Positions 12,956 to 24,912 of a DNA stretch of 64,000 nt are shown piece after piece (position 1 is the first letter of the stretch; every line of letters starts with the position of its first letter). The translations under genes and the position numbers were made by a program. Location: positions 171,242,518 through 171,306,517 of the forward strand of contig CM061067.1 in assembly GCA_030762895.1 (NCBI GenBank), written 5' to 3'. Under the pieces are notes generated by a model. It did not search any database. It was not told the origin of the DNA and worked only from the letters and a program-made list of their open reading frames with translations. This stretch comes from Sophora flavescens. Lineage: Eukaryota; Streptophyta; Magnoliopsida; Fabales; Fabaceae.

Positions 12956-13642
12956 CATTATGCATATAAACATGGTAAGTTGAACAGAAAAAAGAAATGA
13001 AGACACGGTTCGAGTCACGAAAGTGATAGGCATTAGACATTGTGAAAAACTGCTCCATCACCGTTATGCTACATAGTAACATAGACAAAGACAATACGTG
13101 TCACCGTGAACCCCACCACACCACTGCAAAAGCCGATTTAACGCAAAAGATAGAAAGAAAGAAAAAGTAGCAAAAGACGAAACTAATGATCAAAGCAAGG
13201 GGAAAAAAAGTAAAGCCATTTATGGAAATTGGAAACAAAATCATTCTTCTTCTTCTTATTCAATAATACGGACCGTGCAAGAGCAATGAGCTTTGGCTGC
13301 AGAAAGCTCTTCTTCTTCTTGGGCTTCAAGGCGTAACCAACCACCACTTTTTGCACACAGCAATTCTCACCCGAAAACGACGTCATTCCCACTTCTTCCG
13401 CTTTTTGTTCTTCTTCTTCTCCGCAGGAGTCTTCTTCGTTCATCCTCATGCCTGTGCCTTCCTGAAAACCCCAAATTTTCTGTAGTAAAATCTGCAGCTG
13501 AGTTCTCAATCTAGATCAGTATGGAAATGAAATTTGCGAATCGTGTAACAAGGAACTGAGATTCATTTTATTTTGGTAAATTGAAGCGTAGAGTATGTGA
13601 GATGAATAGGGAGTGGAGAGAAATTGAAATCAGTAGGATCAT

Positions 13643-13656
13643 ATCATATATATGAT
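13643..13656 (-). promoter_or_regulatory. Candidate TATA box of the ITPK gene
   Basis: The minus strand reads CATATATATGAT here, about 195 bases upstream of the chosen start codon and followed by a C/T-rich stretch typical of plant leaders. The assignment rests on position and sequence only. Confidence 0.4.
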
Positions 13657-13969
13657 ACTAGTATTTTTACCTGTGCATTAGTATCTTATTGAATAAGAAT
13701 TTGATTTGTTAGGCAAGAAAAAGAAAAAATTTTAAAAATTTAAAAGTATTATAGATAAGTCATGCTGCTCTGATTTTCACCTATTGTTTAAGAAGTTATA
13801 AATAAAAATAATTATTTTTCATGTAAAACAACTGGAATAAGATATAGATGAATGAAAAAATTACTTTCAAATGAATATTTGTAGATGGATATATATTAAT
13901 AGATGGATAGATATGGATATAACCAAAATAAAAAAAACCATAAACATCTATTACATCAATAAATAAAGA

Positions 13970-15064
13970 AATTACACGTTAAGCAACATTAACCTAATAT
14001 ATTAAACCTTGTTTCTTTAAAATACATGATAGAAATTAATCGATCCTTGTACGGGAAGTTACTTCCTCCCTTATTTTTGTTTGTAAATGGAAAATAATAA
14101 AATATGTAATTCATTGTGAAAAGCTCATTTGGATTAGATTAAGAAATGATTATAAAATTATAATAATTTGATTTGTAAAGAAATTACATGTTAAGCAACA
14201 TTAATAACCTAGTATATTAATTCATCTTTCATCTTTCAATAAAATACACCATATAAATTAACACATACTTATTAGAAAAATTATTTTTGCAAACGTTTTT
14301 CTTTGGAAAAGGAGATAGAAATTACTTAAATTAACATAAATTTTATTCATTAAAAAAGCTCATTTGAATTAGATTACGAAATGATTATAAGAATATGATA
14401 ATAATTCAATACGTTAAGAAATTACACTTTAAGCAATCCTAGTGTATTGAATCACGTTTCTTTTAAAAAAATTATTTCTTTAATATACATGATAGGAATT
14501 AACAAATCCTTGTTCGGGAAGTTATTTTTATCCTTATTTTTAATCATACCGTATAGAGTTTAATTCTTATACACATCAGTGTAAAGTTTTTAACACTGTC
14601 AATCAATCAGAAATCATGGTTTGAATGACTTTTAAGGTGGTTAGGATAAGAGTCAAAGAATTTTAATGATTTATCAATTTCTGATTGGTTGAAAACAGTG
14701 TAAAAAATCTTTATACTGTAGTGTAAATCAATGAAATACAAAAATATATGATAGAAATTAACCCATCCTTGTTCAATAAGTTATTTCCCTCCATACTTTT
14801 GTTTTTCAAAAGGAAAACGGTAACATATATAACTAATTGCAATAAGCTCATTTGCAATAAATAGACGTGATAAGAATTTGCACTTTAAGCAACATCAACC
14901 TAATGTATTCATGTTTTTTTAAAAATATAAGATAAAAAGCTCATTTGGATTAGATTAGGAAATAATTATAAAATTATAATAAGTTGATGTGTTAAGAAAA
15001 TGTACTTTAAGCAACATCAGTTTATTGTATTAAATCGTCATTCCATAAAATACACCATAAAAAT
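13970..15064. repeat. Decayed tandem repeat, period about 210-240 bp
   Basis: The motif AAATTACACTTTAAGCAACA starts successive units near 13970, 14182, 14420, 14874 and 14996. Shared later blocks are GTATATTAAATC, ACATGATAGAAATTAA, CCTTGTTCGGGAAGTTA and AAAGCTCATTTGGATTAGAT. One unit is lengthened by a MITE at 14559-14735, and the 14874 unit is shortened. The array resumes at 17428 after the LTR element. It has no coding capacity and looks like a relic of satellite-type DNA. Confidence 0.75.
14559..14735. mobile_element. Short MITE, copy 2 of the 2984-3158 family
   Basis: Inverted ends (CAGTGTAAAGTTTTTAACAC at the left, complement near 14690-14735) and a centre with GGTGGTTAGGATAAGAGTC match the complement of the first copy. 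It is inserted inside a unit of the decayed tandem repeat. Confidence 0.75.
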
Positions 15065-15860
15065 TATTAGAATATATAAAATTAGTTATATGTTGGTTAG
15101 GAAGTTAGTTACTACTCAATAGTTATATAAGCACATTTTGTGCTCTTGTAAGGTCACTTTTACCATTTGTATCATTTTACATTTTCTTGATGAATGCACT
15201 TTCAAAGATTTCTCTGTTTTCCATTCATGGATGTTGTGTTTTGTAACATGGTATCAGAGCCTCCCACGATGTTGGGCCACCCGCAGATGTCCAGTCCTGC
15301 AAACTTCACGCTCCAGATGTCCAGTCCTGGTCGTGAGGGGGGTGTATTAAGTGTCTAAGTCCCACATTGGTTGAGTATATGAGCCAATAACCATTTATAA
15401 TAACTTGGACATCCCTCCCTCTATGAGCTAGCTTTTAGAGTGGAGTTAGGCCCAATTATTCTAACATTCTAATATAAAATAAGTTATATGTTGGTTAGGT
15501 AGTTACTACTCAATAGTTATATAAGCACATTTTGTGCTCTTGTAAGGTCACTTTTACCATTTGTATCATTTTACATTTTCTTGATGAATGCACTTTCAAA
15601 GATTTCTCTATTTTCCATTCATGGATGCTGTGTTTTGTAACATGGTATCAGAGCCTCCCACGATGTTGGGCCACCCGCAGATGTCTAGTCCTACAAACTT
15701 CACGCTCCAGATGTCCAGTCCTGGTCGTGAGGGGGGTGTATTAAGTGTCTAAGTCCCACATTGGTTGAGTATATGAGCCAAGAACCATTTATAATAACTT
15801 GGACATCCCTCCCTCTATGAGCTAGCTTTTAGAGTGGAGTTAGGCCCAATTATTCTAACA
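15065..15860 (+). repeat. Tandem duplication (394-bp unit) of a compound LTR region
   Basis: Two near-identical copies (about 15065-15458 and 15459-15860) each contain an LTR-like block ending TTTTGTAACA, then TGGTATCAGAGC (15249-15260 and 15643-15654), a short linker, and a second LTR-like block starting TGTATTAAGTGTC and ending ATTCTAACA. Primer-binding sites occur at exact 394-bp spacing, with a third at 15861. This looks like one TRIM-type LTR nested in another and then duplicated, probably by unequal recombination. Confidence 0.7.
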
Positions 15861-17427
15861 TGGTATCAGAGCGATATCATCCACCCTGAATGGTTTCTCT
15901 ACTGCATTTTCTTTTTCTTTTTTTTAGTTTATATTCTTTTCCTTTTACACTTTCCCGAGAAAATCCACACTTTTTTTCTCTGCCATTTCGATAGATTTCT
16001 TTTCAGATCTGGTTCTTGCTCTATTTGACGTTGTGTTTTGCTCAACGATTTCGACAATTGTCACTGTTCCTTTTCGACAGAACATAGAGACCTGGCCATC
16101 GTGCGTTGAGCCACCACCGCAGCCTTCTCCGGCGAATCCGCGTGTTCTGGTTTCTTCATTTCGGTTCTTTGTGACTGGAAATGGCATTTTCGCATCGATC
16201 GTTGCACCTTTCTTGCCGGTTTTCGATCTGGTTGTTCTTAGATCTGGTGGTGAGTGGTGCCGCCAGTTCTTATGGTTCCATTATCGTCGCCATTGTGCTT
16301 TGGATCTGTTTCTCAAAGATCGGTGTTGGAGAATCAACGATTCGGTTTCAGATCCGCGATTTAGTGATATTGCCGTCTTCGTTTGTGTTCCATAACTCGC
16401 ACAAGATTTGGTGCTTCTTGCAGAGCTCGTTGTAGATCTGTGTTTGCTGCGATATTTGGCTTTGCTTCTCATTCCTTTTCAGATATGGTCTTTTTGATCT
16501 TCTTCTTCCCCGCAGATCTTGTTTTCGATCCAAAGTGCACGCTAGATGTTTGATGATATTTCTGATAGGACTCTGTGTTTTCCCATGGTGGCGTTGAATG
16601 GCTCGGTGCGGTGAGCATGGATTTTGGTGTTGTTGAATCATTATCCTATCGATTTTACATTCATCTCTTGGCAATACTTGTCCTCTGTTAATTGCCTTGC
16701 ATCTTGTGCTTCTTGTGCGAATCTGGTTGTGATTTGCAAAGTTCATATATGCATCATGGTGTTGTCATTGGAGAGTGTAACCCATTCTTTGATCACACTG
16801 AGCGCCCAACTATTGTCTTCAATGTTGGTTTGGATTTGTTGCTGGCATGATCAGGATGTCAAGATTGGAGTTCAAGATCTCGAGCATTTTTTTCATATTG
16901 ATTCAAGTTTTTGTGGTTGTTGAAAATTGATATAGCCTTGATTTGCCTTTCTTGTAAGTTTCTGTCCATGGTGGTTAAACATTGATGTGAGCTTCTACCA
17001 TGGATGGTTAAGCATTGGTTCTTTGTTTCTTGCTTCTGCATAGTGGTTAAGTCTTGAGTTGTGACTTCTGCTTGGTGGTTAAGCTTTGCTTGCCTATTTG
17101 GCATTTGATGATTGTCCCCATATTGGGTTCTTGATTCTTTTGGAGTGAGTGCCGTGGAGCCGCTGGAAGAAGTTCAAAAGGGCCCAGAAGTTGGTCGAAT
17201 GCTTCTAGGAGTTATGCACCTCGTCCGATGCCACTTTCGTTATCAGATTGTTTTTAGTCGATGTGATTATGGATTGTTCCTTTGTAATTTTTCATTAGTG
17301 ATTGTTATTCTTTTTCATTTGGATCATGTTATACATCCCAAGCTGGATTTGCTAATTCGCACTTCCAGCTTGCGGGGGACTATTAGAATATATAAAATTA
17401 GTTATATGTTGGTTAGGAAGTTAGTTA
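15065..17427 (+). mobile_element. Non-autonomous copia-like LTR element with truncated 3' LTR
   Basis: The left end TATTAGAATATATAAAATTA is repeated at 17381-17427, directly after a purine-rich tract (CTTGCGGGGGAC, a PPT candidate). After the ending ATTCTAACA at 15852-15860 comes TGGTATCAGAGC (15861-15872), the initiator-tRNA-Met primer-binding site typical of Ty1/copia elements. The interior (15873-17380) contains no gag, integrase or RT signature, only short open frames and imperfect repeats of TGGTTAAG around 16965-17095. Only 47 bases of the 3' LTR remain before the older tandem repeat resumes. No target duplication could be confirmed. Confidence 0.7.
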
Positions 17428-17569
17428 TAATAATTTAATGAATTAAGAAATTACACTTTAAACATTATCATCATAGTATATTAAATCATGTTTCTTTGAA
17501 ACACATGATAAAAATTAGCACAACTTTATTGGGGATATAATTCTTCCCTTATTTTTTGTTTGTAAAAGG
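17428..17569. repeat. Continuation of the decayed tandem repeat
   Basis: The AAATTACACTTTAAAC motif at 17449 and the following blocks (TATATTAAATCATG, ACATGATAAAAATTA) match the units left of the copia-like element. The repeat ends at the AATAT target duplication (17570-17574) of the next element. Confidence 0.65.
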
Positions 17570-17574
17570 AATAT

Positions 17575-19572
17575 TGTTGTAACCACATCGTGACGGGAGC
17601 GGCGAACCAATTAATTGATTTTGCGAATATGGAGTCGCCACCAAAGTTTATTTATTCAAGGAAACATTGGAAAACCCTTTTTTAATTGACTAGTCGTCGA
17701 AAACACATTTAGAGGTCGGGAGTCAATTATGCGTAGGGAAGGTATTATCACCCTACGGCATCCATTGAAAAATGGTTACCATAGTTAATTGTGCAAAATT
17801 ATGTTAACTTCAAAAATATTTATTTCACCCTTTTATTAAAAGAAACCATAAAAGATTGTTATTTTATTATATTCTAAGTAAAAGAAGAAAAAAGGTATTT
17901 ATGAGAAATTGAAAGGGATTTTATGAAAATTTATTTTTGGGGCTTGACAAGAATGGATCCTGCTCCTACGTATCCCCAGGTGTAATAGGGAATTCAAAGC
18001 TACCTAGTTCTTTAAAAAATATGTTTGTTGGTTTTGATTAAATTTAATTATATTTGAAACATTTAGGATCACCAAGTTGTCACAACTCAAGTGTCCTATG
18101 AAAATAAATATTAACAAGATGTCACATCTCAGTTAACCCGTTTATTTTGGAAGAAATTGATTTAGATTTATTTTTATTTTTAGGCTTAGGATCACCAAGT
18201 TGTCACAAATCAGGTGTCCTAACAAAATATAATGATTAACAAGATGTAACATCTTAGCTAACCCTTTTGCTTTAAAAGAAATTGATTTTGTTTTATTTTT
18301 TATATTTTTAAGACTTAGGATCACCAAGTTGTCACAACTCAGATGTCCAAATAAAATAAGGATTAACAAGATGTCGCATCTCAGCTAACCCTTATATTTT
18401 AAAGGAAAATAATTATATTTTTATTTTAAAGGTTTAGGATCACCAAGTTATCACAACTCAGATGTCCTAAAAAGATATGTATAAGGATTAACAAGATGTC
18501 ACATCTCAGCCAACCCTTTTATTTCAAACGAATATTCCCTGTAATTTGATAAACATCTATTGAAATTAATTTGATATATTGTTTTGAAGAAGTATTTGAA
18601 TTTTAAGAAACAAGTATATGTGATCAAGTCATAATTGTAACAAAGTTATACAAGTATTTTACCAAATCATTATGTGTATTTACCTTCTTTTTTTGTTTAA
18701 ATCAATATATGTGAATTAGAATACAGTCAGTCACCATCTAAACCAAGAAACGGGCGAAAGAACAGAAGGCAAAAACATTACATGCACATGGACATTAGTG
18801 GGGTTCAGCCCTAACAAACAATAACAAGAAATAAATAAATAATAAATAAAATAGGTAAAGGTATGGGATATTGAATCCTCGAGATGAAGCTGCTGCACAG
18901 AGCAGCTAAGAAAAGAAAATGATGTGGGGTGGCTCACTCACAGTGCAAAGCGATAGTATAAGGGCAACGACGCGATGTAGAGCAGTACGTGGATGACAGC
19001 GCGACGTAGCGGAACTACAGTGCGCGGTGGATGGTGGAACTGGTTCAGTGAGAGCGATGCAGTGGGTTTATGGGTAATGGACGATGGTGATGCAATGGAC
19101 GATGGCTGTACGCGGCGGAGTGTGGCGGACTGATTTCCTTTCCTTTTCTTTCATGCTATCAAGATGTTGTGAGTATGAAGAAAATGAAAAGTGGAGTAAA
19201 GAAGAAGAAGAATTAGAAATAGGAAAAAATGGAGAAATTCTTATTTGTGAAAGAAGAGAGATCAGATATGTAGAAGAACCAAAAATCAGTCCCCCCTTTC
19301 CTTGCTACTCCTTCATCTTTTTATACCAATAATTCTTTAAAATGAATAATCATTTCCTTTTGTAACTGCCTAAATTGTTATGAAACCAGAATTTTATTAG
19401 CAATCAAAGGATGAGTGATGGCTATCAAATCTTGCCACTAATTCATAATCCAGCAGTTGTAAAAAACCCAAAAGCCAACCCTCAATTATCTTTATTTTTT
19501 TTAATCAATTTTTTATTATTTTATTATTTTTATAATAACATAGGAAAAGCCGGACAAAATATGGTGTTCACA
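17575..19572 (-). repeat. 3' LTR of the Ogre/Tat-type element
   Basis: The plus-strand ends are TGTTGTAACC and TTCACA. It contains four ~115-130-bp tandem units around 18065-18530, each with GGATCACCAAGTTGTCACAA and TTAACAAGATGTCACATCTC. It has a longer T/A-rich stretch near its inner end (19490-19540) than the other LTR. Confidence 0.85.
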
Positions 19573-19590
19573 GCTGCCCCTCTTTACTTA
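19573..19590 (-). other. Polypurine tract of the Ogre/Tat-type element
   Basis: The minus strand reads TAAGTAAAGAGGGGCAGC directly before the 3' LTR start TGTGAACACC, the expected position for plus-strand priming. Confidence 0.7.
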
Positions 19591-19694
19591 GTTCATACTA
19601 GATAATATGAATAACCATGGTTTTTCTTATTATCGTTGTAAGAAATGAGTAAAGAAGTGAACCATAATTTTGTCTGAAAACACAAGAAGTATAA

Positions 19695-21150
19695 ACAAAA
19701 CCTATGGAACCGGGTATCCACCGAGGCTTGTTAAGAAAAGTTAAGAAGCTTGCAGAGTCGGGTATCCGCTGAAGCTTGAAAACAAACATAAAAAGAAGCT
19801 TGCGGAGTCCAGTATCCATCGAAGCTTGCAAATGAAAGATAAAATGAAGCTTGCGGAGCCGATTATCTGCTGAAGCTTACAAACAAACATAAAAGAAGCT
19901 TGGGGAGTCGGGTATCCGCCAAAGCTTGAAAGAAAAGACAAAAAAAAGAAGCTTGAGGAGCTGAGTATCCGCCGAAGCTTGGAAAGAAACATAAAAAGAA
20001 GCTTGTGGATCCAAGTATCCACTGAAGCTTGGAAGAAAAGATAAAAAAGGAGCTTGCGAAGCCAGATATCTACCGAAGCTTGCAAAGAAAGATAAAAAGA
20101 AGCTTGCGGAGCCGGGTATCCACCGAAGCTTGAAAACAAACATAAAAAGAAGCTTGCGCAACTGAGTATCCGCCAAAGCTTGGAAGAAAAGACAAAAAGG
20201 AAGCTTGCGGAGCCGGGTATCTGCCGAAGCTTGGAAACAAACATAGAAAGAATCTAAGGGAGCCGAGTATCCACCGAAGCTTGGAAGAAAAAAATAAAAA
20301 AGAAGCTTGCGGAGCCGAGTATCCGTCGAATCTTGGAAGAAAAGATAAAAAGGAAGCTTGCGGAGCCGGGTATCCGCCGAAGCTTGGAAACAAACATAAA
20401 AAGAAGCTTGTGGAGCCGAGTATCCGCTGAAGCTTGCAAGAAAAAAATAAAAAAGAAGCTTGCGGTGTCGGGTATCCGCTGAAGCTTGGAAATAAATTAA
20501 CATAAAAAGAAGCTTGCGGAGTCGAGTATCCGTCGAAGCTTGCTAGCAAAGATAAAAAGAAGCTTGCAGAGCCGGGTATTCGTCGAAGCTTGAAAAGAAA
20601 GATAAAAAGAAGCTCGCGGAGCCGGGTATCCGCCGAAGCTTGCTATAAAAGATAAAAAAGAAGCTTGCGGAGCCGAGTATCCACTGAAGCTTGAAAACAA
20701 ACATAAAAAGAAGCCTGCGGAGTCGAGTATCCACTGAAGCTTGCAAATGAAAAATAAAAAGAAGCTTACGGAGCCGAGTATCCACCGAAGCTTGCAAATG
20801 AAAAATAAAAAGAAGCTTGCGGAGCCGAGTATCCGCCGAAGCTTGAAAAGAAAGATAAAAAGAAGCTTGCGAAGTTGGGTATCCACCGAAGCTTGCAAAT
20901 GAAAAATAAAAAGAAGCTTGTGGAGCCGAGTATCCGCCGAAGCTTGCAAATGAAAAATTAAAAGAAGCTTGCGGAGCTGAGTATCCGCCGAAGCTTGCAA
21001 ATGAAAGATAAAAAGAAGCTTACGCTTGAAAAGAAAGATAAAAAGAAGCTTGCGGAGTCGGGTATCCACCGAAGCTTGAAAATGAAAAATAAATAGAAGC
21101 TTACGGAGTTGAGTATCCGCCGAAGCTTGCAAAGAAACATAAAAAGAAGC
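19695..21150. repeat. Tandem array of 50-60-bp units in the 3' region of the Ogre-type element
   Basis: About 26-28 units share AAGCTTGCGGAGCCGGGTAT, TCCGCCGAAGCTTG and an A-rich linker (AAGAAACATAAAAAG). Period varies between about 50 and 60 bases through the linker. Each unit has near-complementary arms (AAGCTTGCGGA and TCCGCCGAAGCTT) and could fold into a hairpin. The array lacks stops over long stretches in all three minus-strand frames, giving overlapping repetitive open frames of about 160-210 codons that should not be read as genes. Confidence 0.9.
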
Positions 21151-21239
21151 TTATAGAGACCATATGCCTACTAAAGCTAGAAAAATCACGGCTTATGAGC
21201 CATGTGCTTGTCAGAATAAACAAAGCGATGAATTAGGTA

Positions 21240-21560
21240 AACAAGTATGATCCAATGATGCATGAAATGATATGGCAATGCATGATGCAAGAGATCCAAC
21301 GATGAATTATTTTTTCAATGCTTGTTGCAAAGGTTGCTTTTTTATGATTGATTAAAACCATGATGATTCTTTCATTTTTTATTTTTCAATGCATGATGCA
21401 GAAGATGTATTTTATGATTGATTAAAAGCATGATGATTTTTCATTTTTTATTTTTCAATGCATGATGCAGAAGATATTTCCAATGATTGATGAAAAACCT
21501 TGATGATTCTTTTCATTTTACTTTTAAATGCATGATGCATCAAATGTTTTGAAAATCATG
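21240..21560. repeat. Imperfect tandem repeat of about 75-80 bp
   Basis: Units share CAATGCATGATGCAGAAGAT, TGATTGATTAAAA and CATGATGATTTTTCATTTT. About four degenerate copies are seen. Confidence 0.65.
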
Positions 21561-21589
21561 ATTATTTAATTCTTTTTTTTTTAAAGTCG

Positions 21590-22855
21590 TTTTTTGATCA
21601 CAGCCAGATTTAGGGTGAACTAGAACGAAGCTCGTTGATCTGATTTATCACTTGCTTGTTCAACTGATGTCTTGCTTCTTGACAGAGATATGCTTCCATC
21701 ACAATGGTTATGACCATAGAAGATAGTGACAATTATATTTTATTTTCAAACATTGCTCCTTGGCAGAAGACCACTGCACTCTCGTGATTTGAGAGGAATT
21801 CACTGTGAGATTCACGAATAAGATATTATCAAATGGAGAAAACATAATGGAATTCAGTCTTCTTCCAGCGATACTCTTTAAGATAACTATTGCTAGTCTC
21901 TGATGCACATGATCTTGAACATTGCCTTAATCAACTTGGAAGGATATGACTTGCATTGGTCTTCATTCATTGGGAGCATTTCATGACCTGTCCCTGTAAA
22001 CTTAAACTGCCCCATTTTATCAACTTCAAGAGACCATTATCCTTTTTTTGTACTTGACCCTAACTTTTGCGTAAGTTGCTCTTTTTGAGTTTTCAACCTA
22101 TCGGGTCGCTCTAACTTTTGCCTAGACCACCTTTTCAGTTTTTCAGCCTAGCAAGCCCTTTTCCTCTTTTATTTTCTTTTTCTTTTTTTTCTTCTTTTTC
22201 TTTTTATTTTTTGTCTTTTCTTTTTTATTGGCAATGCTCTCAAGTATAAATTTTCTTGTAGAAAGTAGAAGACTTTGCCATATTTGTGAGGATTACTGAT
22301 CCTTCTGACATAAAGCCTATTTTCACACATAAGGTCCTTCAAAGTTTAGAGCCATTTTTTCAAACAATCATTTTGAGTTGATAAAATCAAATTCAGCACA
22401 AAATCTTTTCTTAAAATTGCTAAGGGCTCACCTTTCCTATAGCTCTTATCAATCATCCTGGTAAAGTGGACCATCACAAAGCATGACTAATCTCTTTTTT
22501 TCAATGAGATATGACTGACCATATCAATCTTGAATTCATCCAGCTTCTAAAATGCCTGACCGAACCTGTGGTCCAGGGGAATGCCACATCTCCTTGTATT
22601 AAGAATTCCTTTAACCAGAGTTTTTCATCAAGGATTCACCATCAGATGGTTAAATTGTATTGTTGAACTCATGATTACCTTACCTAAAGCATCATGTAAT
22701 AAACATGCATGGACTCAAAAGTATGACATGAGAGGATATTATTGACTGGACAAACTTCCTGATTCGTGTTGGAAGTTTGATGACTCAGAGGACAGAGACA
22801 AAATAGGATTAACATGCAATATGGAGTCAGAGGGTGGTGCCCTGATTTGGAATGA
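21590..22855. other. Non-coding interior of the Ogre-type element
   Basis: No domain seen. It includes a T-rich tract at 22160-22230 and two phrases like CTAACTTTTGC (22050-22130) that recur at 23230, so this part also consists of degenerate repeats. Confidence 0.5.
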
Positions 22856-22857
22856 TT

Positions 22858-23230
22858 CAATCTTGGAGATTATGGCTATTGTCTACCAAAGTTTGCCTCA
22901 GTATGAGGCATTTGGAAATGAGTTGGCCCATTTTATGCCATTTGAGAACAAAATTGCTCCAGAGAAGGAACTTTGAGGATAGAGCTGCCCCAATGTAGGA
23001 CATTTGATAATAGGCTAGCCCCAATGTGGGATTTTTGAGGATAAATTGCCCAAGTGAAGGACATCCAAGGATAGAGTTTCCCCAATGTAAGGAATCCAAG
23101 AGTGAAATTGCCCCAATATCGGGCCTTTGAGAACGGAGTTGCCCTGGTTTGAGGCATCGAGAATAAAATCCAATAATGCTAGGACCCTTGGAAGCAAAGT
23201 CTTGCCCCAGTGCATGCCATGCTGATCTTG
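22858..23230. repeat. Degenerate tandem repeat of about 35-40 bp
   Basis: Ten or so copies of a unit with TTGCCCCAATGTGGGACATT and GAGGATAGAG in varying forms. On the minus strand it yields short repetitive open frames of the LGQFIL type, which are not genes. Confidence 0.65.
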
Positions 23231-24912
23231 CCCTAACTTTTGCTTAAACTGCCCCTGCGGGTTTTCAGACTAACAGGCTTTCTTCCTTTTTCTTCATCTT
23301 TTTTTTTACTTTTTTTCTTTTTTTTAGGAGCAATTAATTAAAAAACTCATAAGAGCACAAATATTTTGTCCCAAAATTAAAATAAAAAAATACCAATCAT
23401 TCATTGATCCGAATGAGCTTTTTGAGGTTTGTAATGTGGCCAAGGTTCAGGGTCGTGAAAGAAAGGCTATAAGGCTCAAACAAATGTTTTTAAGGCTTAA
23501 ATAGGACCAAGGATCCATACCCTTTTTTAATAAAGTGAGCTCAATCAAACTATCTCTGCATTTCTTAGAACACTTTGCCTTTTTTTGCTTTTTTCTTCCT
23601 TTATTTTCCTTCTTGCTTTATCATTTGTTTTTGCCAAGGACTTCTCCATATCCTTATTCTTTCTTTATCTTATTTTTTTGTTCAACTTTTCAACTTCTTG
23701 ATTCTTCAAAACCATCACTTTTTCATGCTTGACCCTTGTTTAGGGATGATCCTTATCCAAGGTTTTTTCCGAAAAAAAATTCAAGCTCAAAAGGGGTAGC
23801 AATGGATATTGTTGATATTTTTTCTTTAAAGGATAGATAAATATGGACAATCTTCATTTCAAATCATGATTGCTTATTTTTAAAATTTTAATTTAAAGAT
23901 GAAAGATTGTGCACTTCAAGTGACTACTTATTTGCTCCTCTCTTATTTTGTTTTTTTTCTTTTTTTTTTTGGTTTTTGCATTTTTGGCAAAGGGCACCTG
24001 CATGTGTGAACTTTATTAATTAATGTTCCACAAAGGATTTCAATAGCATGAGCCTTGTGAACTAGACCAAGGATGGTACTTGTAGAAGAATAAAAGAAAA
24101 TAAGAGATGAAAATGATGAGAAGAAACCATGATGTGGCATTATGATGGGGAAGGTGATTTAAAGAACAAGGTATGCATGCAAATCCATTACATTAGTGCT
24201 TCAGGAAGGTGAGCATAGTTCAAGTGCCAAATGATTCATACCAGTACAACATAACCATATTTCATGATAAACCACAATGGAATTGATTACTCAAAAATTT
24301 TCAAAAGTAGGAGGACTACAAGGTGACTTAAATGTGAGCCACTTGTGATGACAGGATTTTCTCGAGCTTTCAATAGTCTATTGACTAATAACCTTATCAC
24401 CACGGTCTTGAAACCATCAGGATTCTCATTGAGAGACCAATTACCCCCATGAAAAATCCTCAAGTGACATTGGGGTCATAACATGCTTGAAATGGAGGCT
24501 CCATCTGTGTTCTTGTTCTTTTCAAGAGACTGTATAGGACTTCTAGAACCTTGGACATTTGCTCCTTCAAGTTGGTTGACTTCATCCTTCTGCTCTAGTT
24601 CAGCCATGATCCTTGATTAAAAGTGGGTCCAATAAGGATGGCGAGGAACCAATTTGTTTATTTTTATGATGATAAAAATGACATGAGTATGCAGAGAGGG
24701 AACAAAATGAATGAATGAGGATGCAATATTTTTTATTTTTTATTTTATTAAGATGTGGGAATGCTAGAGAATCGCCAGTGCCTGCCCCACTATGAGTACT
24801 TCTAAAATATTAAGACACTAAGAAGAAGTATGGAATCAAGTAACAAACTTTTATTAATGATAAAAATCAAGTACATTGTAACCAGACTTTTACACAACCT
24901 TCAATTACAGCC
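23231..24912. other. Non-coding interior between ORF1 and the arrays
   Basis: No coding domain recognised on either strand. The sequence is AT-rich with T-tracts (23290-23330, 23940-23975). This is where gag-pol would lie in an autonomous Ogre element. I see no trace of it. Confidence 0.5.

Larger units (their letters stand above)
3821..13449 (-). pseudogene. ITPK: Inositol-tetrakisphosphate 1-kinase (ITPK) gene, ten exons, apparently frameshifted
   Basis: ITPKs are ATP-grasp kinases that phosphorylate inositol phosphates on the route to phytate. Exons, minus strand: 13449-13274, 12431-12350, 12142-12110, 6382-6262, 5995-5898, 5492-5374, 5269-5093, 4806-4751, 4663-4579, 3990-3821. Conserved stretches include VVVGYAL and KSFLQPKL (exon 1), HNRQSMLQDVVDLNLSDCHG (exon 4), GVFRF-like VFRFPRVSC and ADDADLDPSIA (exon 7), FYVIDINYFPG with the metal-binding Asp/Asn (exon 9) and YGKMPDYEHVFTDFLLSLVQ (exon 10). 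Intron 9 starts with GC (CCTG/GCAAGT). Two lesions appear. Exon 5 begins one base short of the phase left by exon 4, and one base is missing inside exon 6 near 5434-5438, after the SH codons. Coding length is 1117 bases; two more would give 372 residues plus stop, normal for the family. The start at 13449 fits plant relatives; an upstream in-frame ATG at 13509 exists, but TTTTCAG just before the chosen start suggests a leader intron. Sequencing error cannot be excluded. Confidence 0.88.

Noticed and set aside
16033..16923. Several open frames of 80-130 codons on both strands
   Set aside because: Interior of the non-autonomous copia-like element; none shows gag, protease, integrase or RT motifs.
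19741..21140. Overlapping minus-strand open frames of 159-211 codons rich in KLRRILGSASF-type repeats
   Set aside because: They are by-products of the tandem array, open in several frames at once, with no conserved start or domain.
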